NCBI RefSeq assembly: GCF_014646695.1 | Contig: NZ_BMNT01000025.1 | Location: 19,932 to 83,931, forward strand | DNA: 64,000 nucleotides | Source of the DNA: Sphaerisporangium melleum | GTDB lineage: Bacteria; Actinomycetota; Actinomycetes; Streptosporangiales; Streptosporangiaceae | Direction of reading: 5' to 3' | In this document: positions 1 through 7,386 of the stretch, piece after piece | Numbering within the stretch: the first letter of the stretch is position 1 | Layout: every line of letters begins with the position of its first letter | Position numbers and translations under genes: made by a program | The notes under the pieces: model-generated | Seen by the model: only the letters and a program-made list of their open reading frames with translations | Told to the model about the DNA's origin: nothing | Database searches by the model: none

Positions 1-660
1 CACGTCGATCCCACACCAGGGCGCGCCGCCCGAGACCGCGCGCCGCTCGTTGACCTCGGACCGGTCGATCTGGAGCTGAAACGACAGCCACCAGCGCCCG
101 GCCTGTTCCCGGACCGTCGAGCCGATGACTCGAGCACGACCGTCAGCGATGCGGCCGGTCAGCCAGGACATGTCCTCGAGCACGCGCACGGTTCCCACGC
201 CCGGAAGCCTGACCGCTCGAGTGGTCACGGGCCGGGCACGGTCGGCGTCGTAGCGGAACCTCGATCCGTGCTTGCGCTTACGCCAGTCCGGGAAGCCGAC
301 CTTGCGGCCCTTGCGTTTGCCGGACCGGGAGTCGAAGAAGTTCTTGAACCCGGCCGCCCGGACCCGGCACGCCTCCTTCGGCACTCTGGAGGACAAGCCG
401 TCCTCGCTGAACCACGGATATCGCCCTCGGTGCTCGAGCCTCCACATACGCTCGAGCGCCGGAGCCGACCAGGGAACCGGAGTCAGGTCCTTGCCGGCGA
501 TGCCATAGGTCTTCTCCGCCTCCCGCTGCTCGAACGCGGCCTTCACCTTCTCGAGGCAGAAATTCTCCACCACACGCGAGAGCCCTGCGTGCCGGCCGAG
601 CCGGGCGCGCTGCTCGAGCGTCGGCGCAAGTTCAACACGGTAGCCCTGCCGATCGGTCAC
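1..660 (-). CDS. tnpB: TnpB RNA-guided endonuclease, N-terminal part (runs off the window)
   Basis: TnpB is an RNA-guided nuclease (ancestor of Cas12) that helps IS200/IS605 and IS607 elements persist. The reading frame opens with GTG at 660, overlaps the tnpA stop by four bases (GTGA), and stays open for 220 codons to the window edge. The visible part begins VTDRQGYRVELAPTLEQ, typical of the OrfB_IS605 N-terminal helix-turn-helix region. It carries the KGRKVGFPDWRKRKHG basic stretch near residue 120 and ends at WCGIDV, which corresponds to the first RuvC motif with its catalytic Asp. The zinc finger and later RuvC motifs are not visible, so activity cannot be judged. Confidence 0.88.
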   Translation of the reverse strand, partial: MTDRQGYRVELAPTLEQRARLGRHAGLSRVVENFCLEKVKAAFEQREAEKTYGIAGKDLTPVPWSAPALERMWRLEHRGRYPWFSEDGLSSRVPKEACRVRAAGFKNFFDSRSGKRKGRKVGFPDWRKRKHGSRFRYDADRARPVTTRAVRLPGVGTVRVLEDMSWLTGRIADGRARVIGSTVREQAGRWWLSFQLQIDRSEVNERRAVSGGAPWCGIDV

Positions 661-1226
661 GCCGCCTCCCACGCGGCACGCACAGCGGCCCTGGCCCGGC
701 GCGCAACCGAACGGCGGCCGTACAGGCGAGCACCCCACGAGATGAGGACCCCGGTCGCATCCGCCGCCAGATCATCGTCAACCTGCGCATCATCGATGAT
801 GACGATCCGGCGACCGGCCGCCTCCAGCGCGGCCGTCAGATGTTCCAGCCCGAACCTGGCCAGCCGGTCGCGGTGCTCGACCACGATCGAGCTCACCTGC
901 GCATCGCCCAGCAGACGGGCCGGCTTCGGCCTCGTGCCGTTCAGCCCGGAGCCGACCTCGGCCACGACTTCGGCAAACGACGATCCCATACCGGTGGCGG
1001 CAGTGACCACCCGTCCCGCCTGCCGCTCGAGGTCGCCCTCTTGGCCGGCACTCCAGACCCGGCAGTACGCCACCGTCCGGCCCGGCATCTCAGCGGTCTG
1101 CCCGAGCACCGGACACCGGCCCGCGGCGGTCTTGACGACAGGTACCGGCATCTTCCCATCCCGCGCCCACTGCCAAGCCGTCTGATAACGCATGCCGCTC
1201 CGCCGCGCCCAATCGGAGAGCCTCAC
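657..1226 (-). CDS. tnpA: IS607-type serine recombinase TnpA, catalytic Ser apparently lost
   Basis: TnpA is the DNA-strand exchange enzyme of IS607 elements. The predicted 189-residue protein starts at GTG 1226 (VRLSDWARRSG). It has a MerR-like N-terminal HTH (RYQTAWQWARDGKMPVP) and then a resolvase domain with VVEHRDRLARFG and ARLYGRRS, both diagnostic of the family. The consensus active-site motif YxRVSS reads YCRVWS here, so the nucleophilic Ser is Trp; the codon is TGG, one change from TCG. The next Ser is present but is not the normal nucleophile. The frame is also open upstream into the interrupted ATP-binding gene, giving a 361-codon fusion frame. The GTG start is chosen because the IS607 family begins at this residue. 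Confidence 0.85.
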   Translation of the reverse strand: MRLSDWARRSGMRYQTAWQWARDGKMPVPVVKTAAGRCPVLGQTAEMPGRTVAYCRVWSAGQEGDLERQAGRVVTAATGMGSSFAEVVAEVGSGLNGTRPKPARLLGDAQVSSIVVEHRDRLARFGLEHLTAALEAAGRRIVIIDDAQVDDDLAADATGVLISWGARLYGRRSVARRARAAVRAAWEAA

Positions 1227-1287
1227 ACACCGATGCTCCCAAAGGAGAACCGAGTAAGGCTGATGATTAAGCTGACAGCTAAGACCC

Positions 1288-1742
1288 CAGCGGGTGGCAA
1301 GGGCGTCGACCATGGCGAGGCCGCGTCCGGAGGTGTCGTCGTCATCGGCGGCACGGGGGCGCGGGATCGTGGTGGAGCCCCGGTCGCCCACCGTGATCTT
1401 CACCCCGCCGGGCAGCAGCGCCACCGAGACGGCGAACTCGCCGTGGAGCGCGTGCCGGATGACGTTGCCGGCCAGCTCGCTGGTGAGCAGGATCGCGTCG
1501 TCGTGGCAGGGGTGCTCGGGCCCGAGGAGCGCCGTGACGAAGGCCCGCGCGGCCCGCACCTCGGAGGGAACGGCCGAGAACGGCTGACTGAACGTGGGGA
1601 AGTCCAGCGGGTCAGTTGGCGTCACAGGTGAGATCGGCGTGGGAGCCCCGTCTCCCTGCCCCTTTCCGCGCCACTTCGAGCGCAGGCTCCCGGTGAGCCG
1701 GTCGCGCCACGAAGCCGTCAACCGTAGCCGCATCGCGGTCAT
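1288..1742 (-). pseudogene. ATP-binding (anti-sigma-factor-like HATPase) regulator truncated by IS607
   Basis: The first 150 codons encode a HATPase_c_2 domain of the RsbW/anti-sigma kinase type common beside XRE/DUF397 genes in actinomycetes. Visible motifs are DDAILLTSELAGNVIRHA (N box with Asn), VGDRGS (G1) and SGRGLAMVDALATRWG (G2). The last short beta strand, normally ending in a hydrophobic FEL-type tail, is replaced by IS607 sequence after ATRWG. Translation would run through into tnpA in the same frame. An AAAAGGAT ribosome site precedes ATG 1742. It is probably non-functional, although only about 15 residues of the domain are lost. Confidence 0.75.
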
Positions 1743-2047
1743 TCAGTGCCATCCTTTTGCTTATGCCTTATGTCGGGATTTGTAGGGCATCGGTGATTAA
1801 GGAACGAAGGCAGTTTGATGCGACGTTCCTTGCTTCCGCCGGACCGGAAGGATCATCGTCCGGTTCCGATGTATCGGCCCCACCTGGCCGAAGTAGCGGA
1901 AAGCTATTGGTCGACCGCTTTCCGTAATCGCCATGTGCGTTTATAGTGAGCCCTGGGCTTGCCGGGTGCAAGCTGGTTGAGCGAAATGGTTACGGCGAGC
2001 GGAGCTTGCTGTGTTATTCGTCCGAATTATCCATTGAGAGGTGCGCA
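1743..2047. promoter_or_regulatory. Divergent intergenic region with a candidate promoter for the XRE gene
   Basis: About 300 bp separate the divergent ATP-binding and XRE genes. It is AT-richer than its surroundings. A good plus-strand -10 element, TATAGT, sits at 1942-1947 with only a weak -35 upstream, predicting a leader of about 90 nt before the TTG start at 2048. No gene is supported in this stretch. Confidence 0.4.
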
Positions 2048-2902
2048 TTGATCTCGGATAACCCGTCGCTTCGGCAGCGATGGCTCGGTGCCAAGCTGGC
2101 GGAGCTTCGCCTGGCGGCGGGCATCTCGTCGCTCGCCGTGGCGGCGGAGGCGTGCAGGCGTTCGACGGCTTCGCTCAGTCGGATCGAGAACGGGCTGGTC
2201 GGCATCCCGCCCCGCGACATACCGCCGATTCTGGACGCATATCGCGTCACCGACCCTGCGGTGCGCGAGAGGTTGATGGTGGTCGCGGCGGAGGTGCAAC
2301 AGGAGCGGCGCGGCTGGTGGGTCGAGCATGGAGACGTGCTGGCGCCTTCCTACGTCGACCGGATCCGGCTCGAAGCGACCGCGAACGCGATCTGGACGTA
2401 CGAGACCTGCCTCGTGCCGGGTCTGCTGCAGACCGAGGCGTACGCCCGGACATTCGTGTCCGCCTTGGCCGATCTGGGCAGTGTCGCCGAACCCGACGAG
2501 TTCGTCGCCGTGCGGATGAACCGCAGGAACATCCTCGAAGGCGACGAACCGGTGACCATGAAAGCCGTGATCAACCAGGCCGTGCTCCACCATCCCATCG
2601 GCGGGCCGGAGGTGTTCCGCGAGCAGCTCGACCACCTGAGGAAGCTGGCCGCCTGGCCCAACGTGTCCCTGCGGATGGTTCCGTTCATGAGCGAACCCAA
2701 TCCCGGATTCTTCGGAGCCTTCACGCTGCTGCGCCTGCCGAGCCTGGACGTCGTGCATGTGGAGGCCATGAACAACGACGCGTACTTCGAGGATGAGCGG
2801 AGCGTCGCCCAGTATCTGGCCGGCTTTGATCGTCTTTGCGACCTTGCGCTCACGCCAGAAGAAACTATCGCGATACTCGCAGAGAGTGCGGCTAGCCTGT
2901 AA
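2048..2902 (+). CDS. XRE-family transcriptional regulator with DUF5753 domain
   Basis: A DNA-binding regulator of the WhiJ/AbaA type, one of many paralogues in developing actinomycetes. An N-terminal helix-turn-helix covers about residues 10-65 (AKLAELRLAAGISSLAVAAEA then SLSRIENG). A DUF5753 domain follows, with the signatures YETCLVPGLLQTEAYAR and MVPFMSEPNPGFFGAFTLL. The TTG at 2048 is chosen because GAGAGG lies seven bases upstream and translation from it gives LISDNPSLRQRWLG, close to the usual family start, with 284 residues. An in-frame upstream start at 1946 would overlap the candidate promoter. It is followed by a DUF397 gene, its usual partner. The ligand is unknown. Confidence 0.88.
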   Translation: MISDNPSLRQRWLGAKLAELRLAAGISSLAVAAEACRRSTASLSRIENGLVGIPPRDIPPILDAYRVTDPAVRERLMVVAAEVQQERRGWWVEHGDVLAPSYVDRIRLEATANAIWTYETCLVPGLLQTEAYARTFVSALADLGSVAEPDEFVAVRMNRRNILEGDEPVTMKAVINQAVLHHPIGGPEVFREQLDHLRKLAAWPNVSLRMVPFMSEPNPGFFGAFTLLRLPSLDVVHVEAMNNDAYFEDERSVAQYLAGFDRLCDLALTPEETIAILAESAASL

Positions 2903-2938
2903 TCGGCACATTCCTGATGGAAAGGGCGCCGATTCACA

Positions 2939-3352
2939 ATGCGCGAGCAGCGGCACGATGGTGTCTGGCGTAAGAGTGCTCGAAGTGGTGTCCAGAGCAA
3001 CTGCGTGGAGGCCTGGTTCGACGGGGGGACGGTGTGGGTGCGCAACTCGAACGACGTCGCGCCGGACCATCCGGTGATCGGAGTCGGGGCCGAGCGATGG
3101 GTGGCGTTCCTCGCGCGGGTGCGGGCGGGTGAGCTGGCCCTGGAGCGGCTGGGCGCGCTCGCGCCGGCGGGGGAGTGGCTTCCGGTCCCGGGTCTCCTGG
3201 TGTCCTGCGACGGGCGGCGGGTGGCCGTGCGAGCAGACGGCGGTGGCCCGGAGGTGGCGTTCACCCTGGACGAGTGGCGGGCCTTCGAGGCGGGCGCACG
3301 CCACGACGGGGAGTTCACCCTCGACTGGCTGAGCGCCCCCGCGACCGCGTGA
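2939..3352 (+). CDS. DUF397 protein with two tandem DUF397 domains
   Basis: DUF397 proteins are small and usually about 60-70 residues, encoded beside XRE/DUF5753 regulators and thought to modulate them; the molecular role is not established. This one has 137 residues and two copies. The first runs from WRKSARSGVQSNCVEAWFD through WVAFLARVRAG (about 10-65). The second, diverged copy runs from LLVSCDGRRVAVRAD through FTLDEWRAFEAGARHDGEF (about 88-130). It lies 36 bp after the XRE gene and is probably co-transcribed with it. The duplication is unusual in size and may give a pseudo-dimeric protein. Confidence 0.82.
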   Translation: MREQRHDGVWRKSARSGVQSNCVEAWFDGGTVWVRNSNDVAPDHPVIGVGAERWVAFLARVRAGELALERLGALAPAGEWLPVPGLLVSCDGRRVAVRADGGGPEVAFTLDEWRAFEAGARHDGEFTLDWLSAPATA

Positions 3353-3510
3353 CCGTCCCCGCGTCAGGGGATCTCCGCAAGGAGCGTCCGAAGGCCGGCC
3401 CGGACGGTGGGCGGCCGCGCCGCGGATACGGACGGCGAACGCGGTGACCCGAGGAGGCGGGTCACCGCGTTCGTACGCGAACATCCGCGAGGGTCGCGAG
3501 AAGGGGGAGG

Positions 3511-4722
3511 TCAGGCCGCCGTGGGGGCGGGGGCGCGTTCGGCCTTCGGTGCGCGGAAGGCGCCCGCGAGGGCGTAGAGGGTGAGCGCCAGCACCAGGGT
3601 CACGACGCTGAAGCCGGCCACGCCGAGGAAGCCGTCGAACCTGACGAGCAGCACGCCGCCCACCAGGCCGCCGATGGTGGTGCCCGCGTACAGCGCGGTG
3701 GTGGCCAGCGAGGAGACCGTTCCCCGCGCGGCCGTGGTGTGGGCGATGAGGCCGGACATCAGCAGCGGGTAGTTGATGCCCAGGAACGCCGAGCCGAGTG
3801 CCAGCAGGCCGACCGCGACGGCCACGTTCGGGGCGAACGGGGTCGCCCCGTAGGCGATGATCAGGCCGATGATGCCGATGGCGAGCGTGCGGCGCTCACC
3901 GAGGCGCCTGATGACGTGGCTGCCGAAGATCGAGGTGAGGGCCATGGCGAGGCCGAGCGCTGCGACGCAGGCGCCGATGGCCGCGACGCCGAGCCCGAAG
4001 TCGCGCGACAGCCAGGTGCCGATGAAGGAGAACGCCTCGAACACGCCGGTCTGGTACACGAGGTAGGCCAGGATGTAGAGCCGGAAGGTGGCCGAGGAGA
4101 ACAGGTCGCTGTAGATGGAGAAGAAGCCATTGCCGGCGGCGCGGGTGCCCGGCACCGACGGGAAGACGCGGAACAGGACGAGCCAGGCCAGGGCGGACAG
4201 GCCGCCGATGCACCAGAACGGGGTGTGCCACGACACGGCGGCCAGCCAGCCGCCGAGCGGAACGCCCACCACCTGCGACACCGACATGCCCGCGCCCGCG
4301 AACCCCATCGTCCGGACGACCTGGTCCGGCTTGACCAGCACCGGGATGGACGCCCAGATCTGCGGGGTGACGAACGCCGCGAACACCCCGGCCAGCAGCC
4401 GGAAGGCGATCATCATCCAGAAGTTCTGGGCGACGCCGCACAGCGCGGTCGCGATGGCGAACCCCGCGAATCCGGTGAGCAGTACGGTACGGCGGTCGCG
4501 GCCGTCGGAGAACGGGCCGACGATCAGGCCGAACAAGGCGAAGCCGAGGGCGTAGGCGCTGACCATCCAGCCGGAGACGCCGGTGGAGACGTCGAAGGTG
4601 GCGGCGAGGGTGGGGAGCATCGGCGCGACGAGGAACGTGTCGGTGCCGATCACGAACATGGTGGCGAACGACATCCAGGCGATCACCGTGCCTGACGTCC
4701 TTTCGCTGCTGACCTGGGTCAT
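3511..4722 (-). CDS. MFS transporter, DHA1 (12-TM drug exporter) family
   Basis: A 403-residue integral membrane protein with about 12 hydrophobic segments and the MFS motif A region LIVGPFSDGRDRRTVLL after TM2. The second half begins near the FRLYILAYLVYQTGVFEAFSFIG segment. The family exports drugs or small metabolites using the proton gradient. It stands alone on the minus strand between the XRE/DUF397 pair and the IS701-like gene. Its position beside the RiPP cluster could make it an exporter or self-resistance gene, but that rests only on proximity. A perfect inverted repeat lies about 200 bp upstream. Confidence 0.85.
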   Translation of the reverse strand: MTQVSSERTSGTVIAWMSFATMFVIGTDTFLVAPMLPTLAATFDVSTGVSGWMVSAYALGFALFGLIVGPFSDGRDRRTVLLTGFAGFAIATALCGVAQNFWMMIAFRLLAGVFAAFVTPQIWASIPVLVKPDQVVRTMGFAGAGMSVSQVVGVPLGGWLAAVSWHTPFWCIGGLSALAWLVLFRVFPSVPGTRAAGNGFFSIYSDLFSSATFRLYILAYLVYQTGVFEAFSFIGTWLSRDFGLGVAAIGACVAALGLAMALTSIFGSHVIRRLGERRTLAIGIIGLIIAYGATPFAPNVAVAVGLLALGSAFLGINYPLLMSGLIAHTTAARGTVSSLATTALYAGTTIGGLVGGVLLVRFDGFLGVAGFSVVTLVLALTLYALAGAFRAPKAERAPAPTAA

Positions 4723-4923
4723 CCATATCCTCTCTGGCAGGAAACGCGTCTGGCGGAGAACGCGTCAACCGGGCGCCGGCCTTCGGTCCCGGAGGGGCAG
4801 GCGGACGCCGGGATGGCCGGGGGCGTGAGCTGCCGGGCCGGGACGTGGCCCGGTGCGGGCCGTGCTCGTCCGGCGACCCGACGTGGATCGGCCGCCGGTC
4901 GTCGTCGCGGGCGCGGGCCCGAT

Positions 4924-4944
4924 ATTTCGAATTTCTTTCGAAAT
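4924..4944. promoter_or_regulatory. Perfect inverted repeat, candidate operator upstream of the MFS gene
   Basis: ATTTCGAA and TTCGAAAT form a perfect 8-bp inverted repeat around a 5-bp spacer, in an AT-rich patch within the 434-bp space (4723-5156) between the MFS gene and the IS701-like gene. Its symmetry and position suggest a repressor site for the minus-strand MFS gene. No regulator can be assigned. Nothing else is recognisable in this interval. Confidence 0.35.
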
Positions 4945-5156
4945 GGCGATCCCGGTCGCGGGCATCCTTTATGACAAGTCGTGGAATGTCCGGCTAAAAG
5001 CTAGCCGTGCCGTTTACCGGAAGCGCTGCGGCGGAGCACGGCCGGCGGAATCCGCCGGAAATTCCGAGGAAAAGTCTGCTCGGATGCCGAGAGACGCGGC
5101 AATGGGCGTCGGACGACTATGTCAGGTCCGGTGCGTCGCCCGCGGCCTCGCCCAGG

Positions 5157-6383
5157 TCACGCGGAGCGAGGCCGGTGGCCGGCGGCGGCCGCGCCCGTCA
5201 GGGCGGCCACGGCGTACGCCGCCGAGGCCATGGTCACGTGCCGGTGCCAGCCGCGGAACGAGCGGCCCTCGAAGTCTTTGAGGCCGACCGCCTCGCCGAG
5301 CCCTCTGAGCGAGGCCTCGGTGAGCGTGGCGTGCCTGGTCAGCCGGAGCAGGGTCCCGAGCGGCGCGGTGTCCATGGTGGTGATCCACATCGACCGGGGA
5401 GGGCCCAGCGGATCGTCCCACTCGCCGAGCAGCACCAGCCCCTGCTCGGCCGCGGGCGAGCGGCTCGGCGCACCGGCGAGCCCGACGCGGACGGCGGCCA
5501 CCAGGGGCGCGGAGCCGGTGGCCGGGGCGGGCGACTCGGCCGGACGGCGCAGGTCCCTGGCCGAGCCCAAGATCTGCAGGGCGCTGAGCGTGCCCTCGCC
5601 GTACCCGGGCAGGGCGGGATCGCGGACGGTCAGCCGGGCGGCGCGGCACACTCTGGCGACCACCTGCAGGCCCGCGTCGCGGAACCGGCCGATGGTGGAG
5701 GCGACGTCACAGACGTGGGTGTTCAGCACGACGGGGCGGCTCGGCAGGTGCCACGAGCGCACCGATTCCAGGGCCGCGATGGCGCACTCCTCCATCGTCT
5801 CCTTGGTCACCGACTCGGGGACCTCCGCCCGGCGTCTGCGCGAGCCGTCGCGTACCCAGGTGTCGGGCAGGAACAGGCGCCACTCGATCGGGGAGGCGAG
5901 CCGCTGCGACGACGACCAGACGCCGAAGGCGCGCTGCCCGCGGAAGGGACGCCCCAGATAGGCGTCGAAGGACTGGTCGACACCGACCGACCGGTGTCCC
6001 GCCTTGGGGATGGTCATCGGCTGGACGACCCACACCTCCGGCGGGCTGAGCTGCGCCAGGTGCCCGGCCAGCGCCGCACGGACCGGTTTCCAGTCCCATG
6101 TCGAACTGCTGATGAAGTGGTGCAGGCTCTGCTCGGCGCCCGGTCCGCCCACCTGCGCGGCGATGTTGCGGATCGATTTGCGCCCTCGTGCGCTCAGCAG
6201 TCCCCGGAGGTACCGCATGCCCTTGGTCCGCTGGTCGCGGCGGGGGAACGACGCGAACACCACCTCGGCGAGTTCCTCGGTCACCGCCTCGATCGCATCG
6301 GCCGTCTTCGGCCGGGCCGGTCCTGAAGCGTCCACCACCGGCACTGCGCCTCCGAACCCTGTCGCCGTATCACCCGAGAACAT
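5157..6383 (-). CDS. IS701-type transposase-like protein, catalytic motifs degenerate
   Basis: A 408-residue protein with the overall layout of IS701-family DDE transposases, including the C-terminal hallmark VGLKDFEGRSFRGWHRHVTM and the central SVGVDQSFDAYLG and GVWSSSQRLASPIEWRLFLPDTW regions. The segment that normally carries the first catalytic Asp (a DDT-like motif before KKG) reads WVVQPMTIPKAG. The second Asp region (normally ADAxYGD-like) reads VVLNTHVCDV. Both acidic residues seem absent. The frame is intact and the codon use matches its neighbours, which fits a retained, possibly repurposed protein rather than decay. No terminal inverted repeats were recognised. It faces away from the RiPP precursor gene. 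Confidence 0.7.
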   Translation of the reverse strand: MFSGDTATGFGGAVPVVDASGPARPKTADAIEAVTEELAEVVFASFPRRDQRTKGMRYLRGLLSARGRKSIRNIAAQVGGPGAEQSLHHFISSSTWDWKPVRAALAGHLAQLSPPEVWVVQPMTIPKAGHRSVGVDQSFDAYLGRPFRGQRAFGVWSSSQRLASPIEWRLFLPDTWVRDGSRRRRAEVPESVTKETMEECAIAALESVRSWHLPSRPVVLNTHVCDVASTIGRFRDAGLQVVARVCRAARLTVRDPALPGYGEGTLSALQILGSARDLRRPAESPAPATGSAPLVAAVRVGLAGAPSRSPAAEQGLVLLGEWDDPLGPPRSMWITTMDTAPLGTLLRLTRHATLTEASLRGLGEAVGLKDFEGRSFRGWHRHVTMASAAYAVAALTGAAAAGHRPRSA

Positions 6384-6707
6384 CGCACCGTCAAGCTTGC
6401 CCGCCGGCTCGCCCGAGGTCGAGGTGGGCGTTCCGACTCAGGACCAGCGCCGGCCACACGGCTGCACCGGGCGGCCGTCGTACCCGGCCTTCCGGGCGGA
6501 TCGCGCCTGCGATTCGCGTGGCCGGGCCGTGGTGCCGGTCCACCGGTGCCGAGCGGACGGTGTCGTGGCCTCCCACCAGGGGAGGGGCCGCCCCGGCGCC
6601 GGCGCCGAGGGGCGCGCAGATGGCCCATGACGGTTATCACAGGTGGCTGGTGTGAGTTGTCTCTACCGTCCGGCGGCGTCACGGGCGAGGCTTGAGCTGC
6701 ACAAAGG
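6384..6707. promoter_or_regulatory. Divergent control region of the RiPP cluster
   Basis: This gap separates the IS701-like gene from the first precursor gene. It contains an inverted repeat TCACA-N9-TGTGA (6637-6655) in a slightly AT-richer patch about 130 bp before the precursor start, a plausible operator. No -35/-10 pair could be assigned with confidence. No additional gene is supported. Confidence 0.3.
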
Positions 6708-6736
6708 GGCAGCGAGCAGTCCAGATGCCCGCTGCC
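6708..6736 (+). promoter_or_regulatory. Hairpin/inverted repeat upstream of precursor 1 (copy 1)
   Basis: GGCAGCGAGCA and TGCCCGCTGCC pair at 10 of 11 positions around the 7-nt loop GTCCAGA. The same loop and the same distance to the start codon (about 60 nt) occur upstream of precursor 3 (8639-8663), with different stem bases that still pair. Both copies are followed by a CCAC-CCCGTC-like block. It may be an RNA structure in the leader or an operator dyad. Confidence 0.55.
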
Positions 6737-6787
6737 ACTCCCGTCGGATCCCGGCCCGCGTAGCCGGGGCGGAAGGAGAGTGGCCCG

Positions 6788-7126
6788 ATGGCCGAAAGCG
6801 TCTACATTCTCGGTGACGATGACCGCAAGAAGTTCGCCCGGCTGGTCGCCGCCGCGTGGTCGGAGGGTGAGGTCAAGAGCCGCTACGGCCGCGAGCCGCG
6901 CCTGATGCTCGCCGAGTACGGCATCGCCTACCCCGAGGGGATCGCCACCCCGCCGCTCCCCCCGAAGCCGGCCGGCGAGTTCAGCGTCGAGGAGCTCGAG
7001 GTCGCGGCCGGTGTGGAGGCCCCGGCCGACGGCTGCCTCGGTTCGGCCAGCTCCATCAGCACCATCGGCGGCTGCCTGGGCACCGCGTCCACCTACGGCT
7101 GCGGCGTCGCCGAGACCTCCCGCTGA
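6788..7126 (+). CDS. RiPP precursor peptide 1, NHLP-type leader
   Basis: A 112-residue precursor with a long nitrile-hydratase-alpha-like leader (MAESVYILGDDDRKKFARL ... YGIAYPEG ... PPLPPKPAGEF) ending at VEELEVAAG (about residue 75), the expected processing site for a C39-type exporter. The core from residue 76 has Cys at 83, 96 and 105 and many Ser/Thr. It contains an imperfect internal repeat, GCLGSAS and GCLGTAS. AAGGAG lies nine bases before ATG 6788. Leader and start nearly match precursor 4 (21932-22249). The cores are not alike, so the leader presumably guides shared enzymes. Which Ser, Thr and Cys are modified is not known. Confidence 0.85.
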   Translation: MAESVYILGDDDRKKFARLVAAAWSEGEVKSRYGREPRLMLAEYGIAYPEGIATPPLPPKPAGEFSVEELEVAAGVEAPADGCLGSASSISTIGGCLGTASTYGCGVAETSR

Positions 7127-7128
7127 CC

Positions 7129-7278
7129 CGTCCTGGGGGCGTGGTCCCGCCCGTGAGCGCCCCCAGGACGTACGACGTGGCATCCGGCAGGCCCGCCGCC
7201 TGCCGGATGCCGCCGTCCGCTGATCTCGGCGGATCGCGCGAGGCCGTCCGCGGGCCGCGAGGGTGCCCGCGGACGGCC
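7129..7278 (+). ncRNA. Three successive strong hairpins after precursor 1
   Basis: Three perfect inverted repeats follow the precursor stop. CGTCCTGGGGGCG pairs with 7158-7170 (arm 7129-7141). GGCATCCGGCAGGC pairs with 7198-7211 (arm 7179-7192, loop CCGCC). GGCCGTCCGCGGGC pairs with 7265-7278 (arm 7242-7255). None has a following T run. They could be factor-independent-like terminators or processing/stability structures that let the precursor message exceed downstream genes, as is common for RiPP precursors. Confidence 0.55.
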
Positions 7279-7302
7279 GCCGCGTATCGGGGTGGCTAAA
7301 TA

Positions 7303-7314
7303 CGTCATATGACG
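7303..7314. promoter_or_regulatory. 12-bp palindrome in the AT-rich promoter region of the kinase-like gene
   Basis: CGTCATATGACG is a perfect palindrome in the short AT-rich stretch (TAAATACGTCATATGACGAT) just after the three hairpins and about 70 bp before the kinase-like gene. It is a candidate operator or promoter element. The binding protein is unknown. Confidence 0.3.
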
Positions 7315-7386
7315 ATCTGGGTGGGAAGACTGGCCGGAATGGCATGATGCGTTGCCTTACCCGGAATGGGTTGCCATGATCCGTTT

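Larger units (their letters stand above)
1..1287 (-). mobile_element. IS607-family insertion sequence, partial
   Basis: A serine-recombinase tnpA and the first part of a tnpB lie head to tail on the minus strand, the standard IS607 arrangement. The right boundary is inferred. The host ATP-binding gene is recognisable up to residues ALATRWG (codons ending near 1288), and unrelated sequence begins at the run of G/C around 1284-1288. This fits the known preference of IS607 elements for GG-containing sites without target duplication. The left end, including the tnpB 3' half and any omega RNA, lies outside the window. Confidence 0.8.

Noticed and set aside
1768-1971. Small minus-strand frame in the XRE intergenic region
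   Set aside because: No domain and no ribosome site, and it overlaps the candidate promoter.
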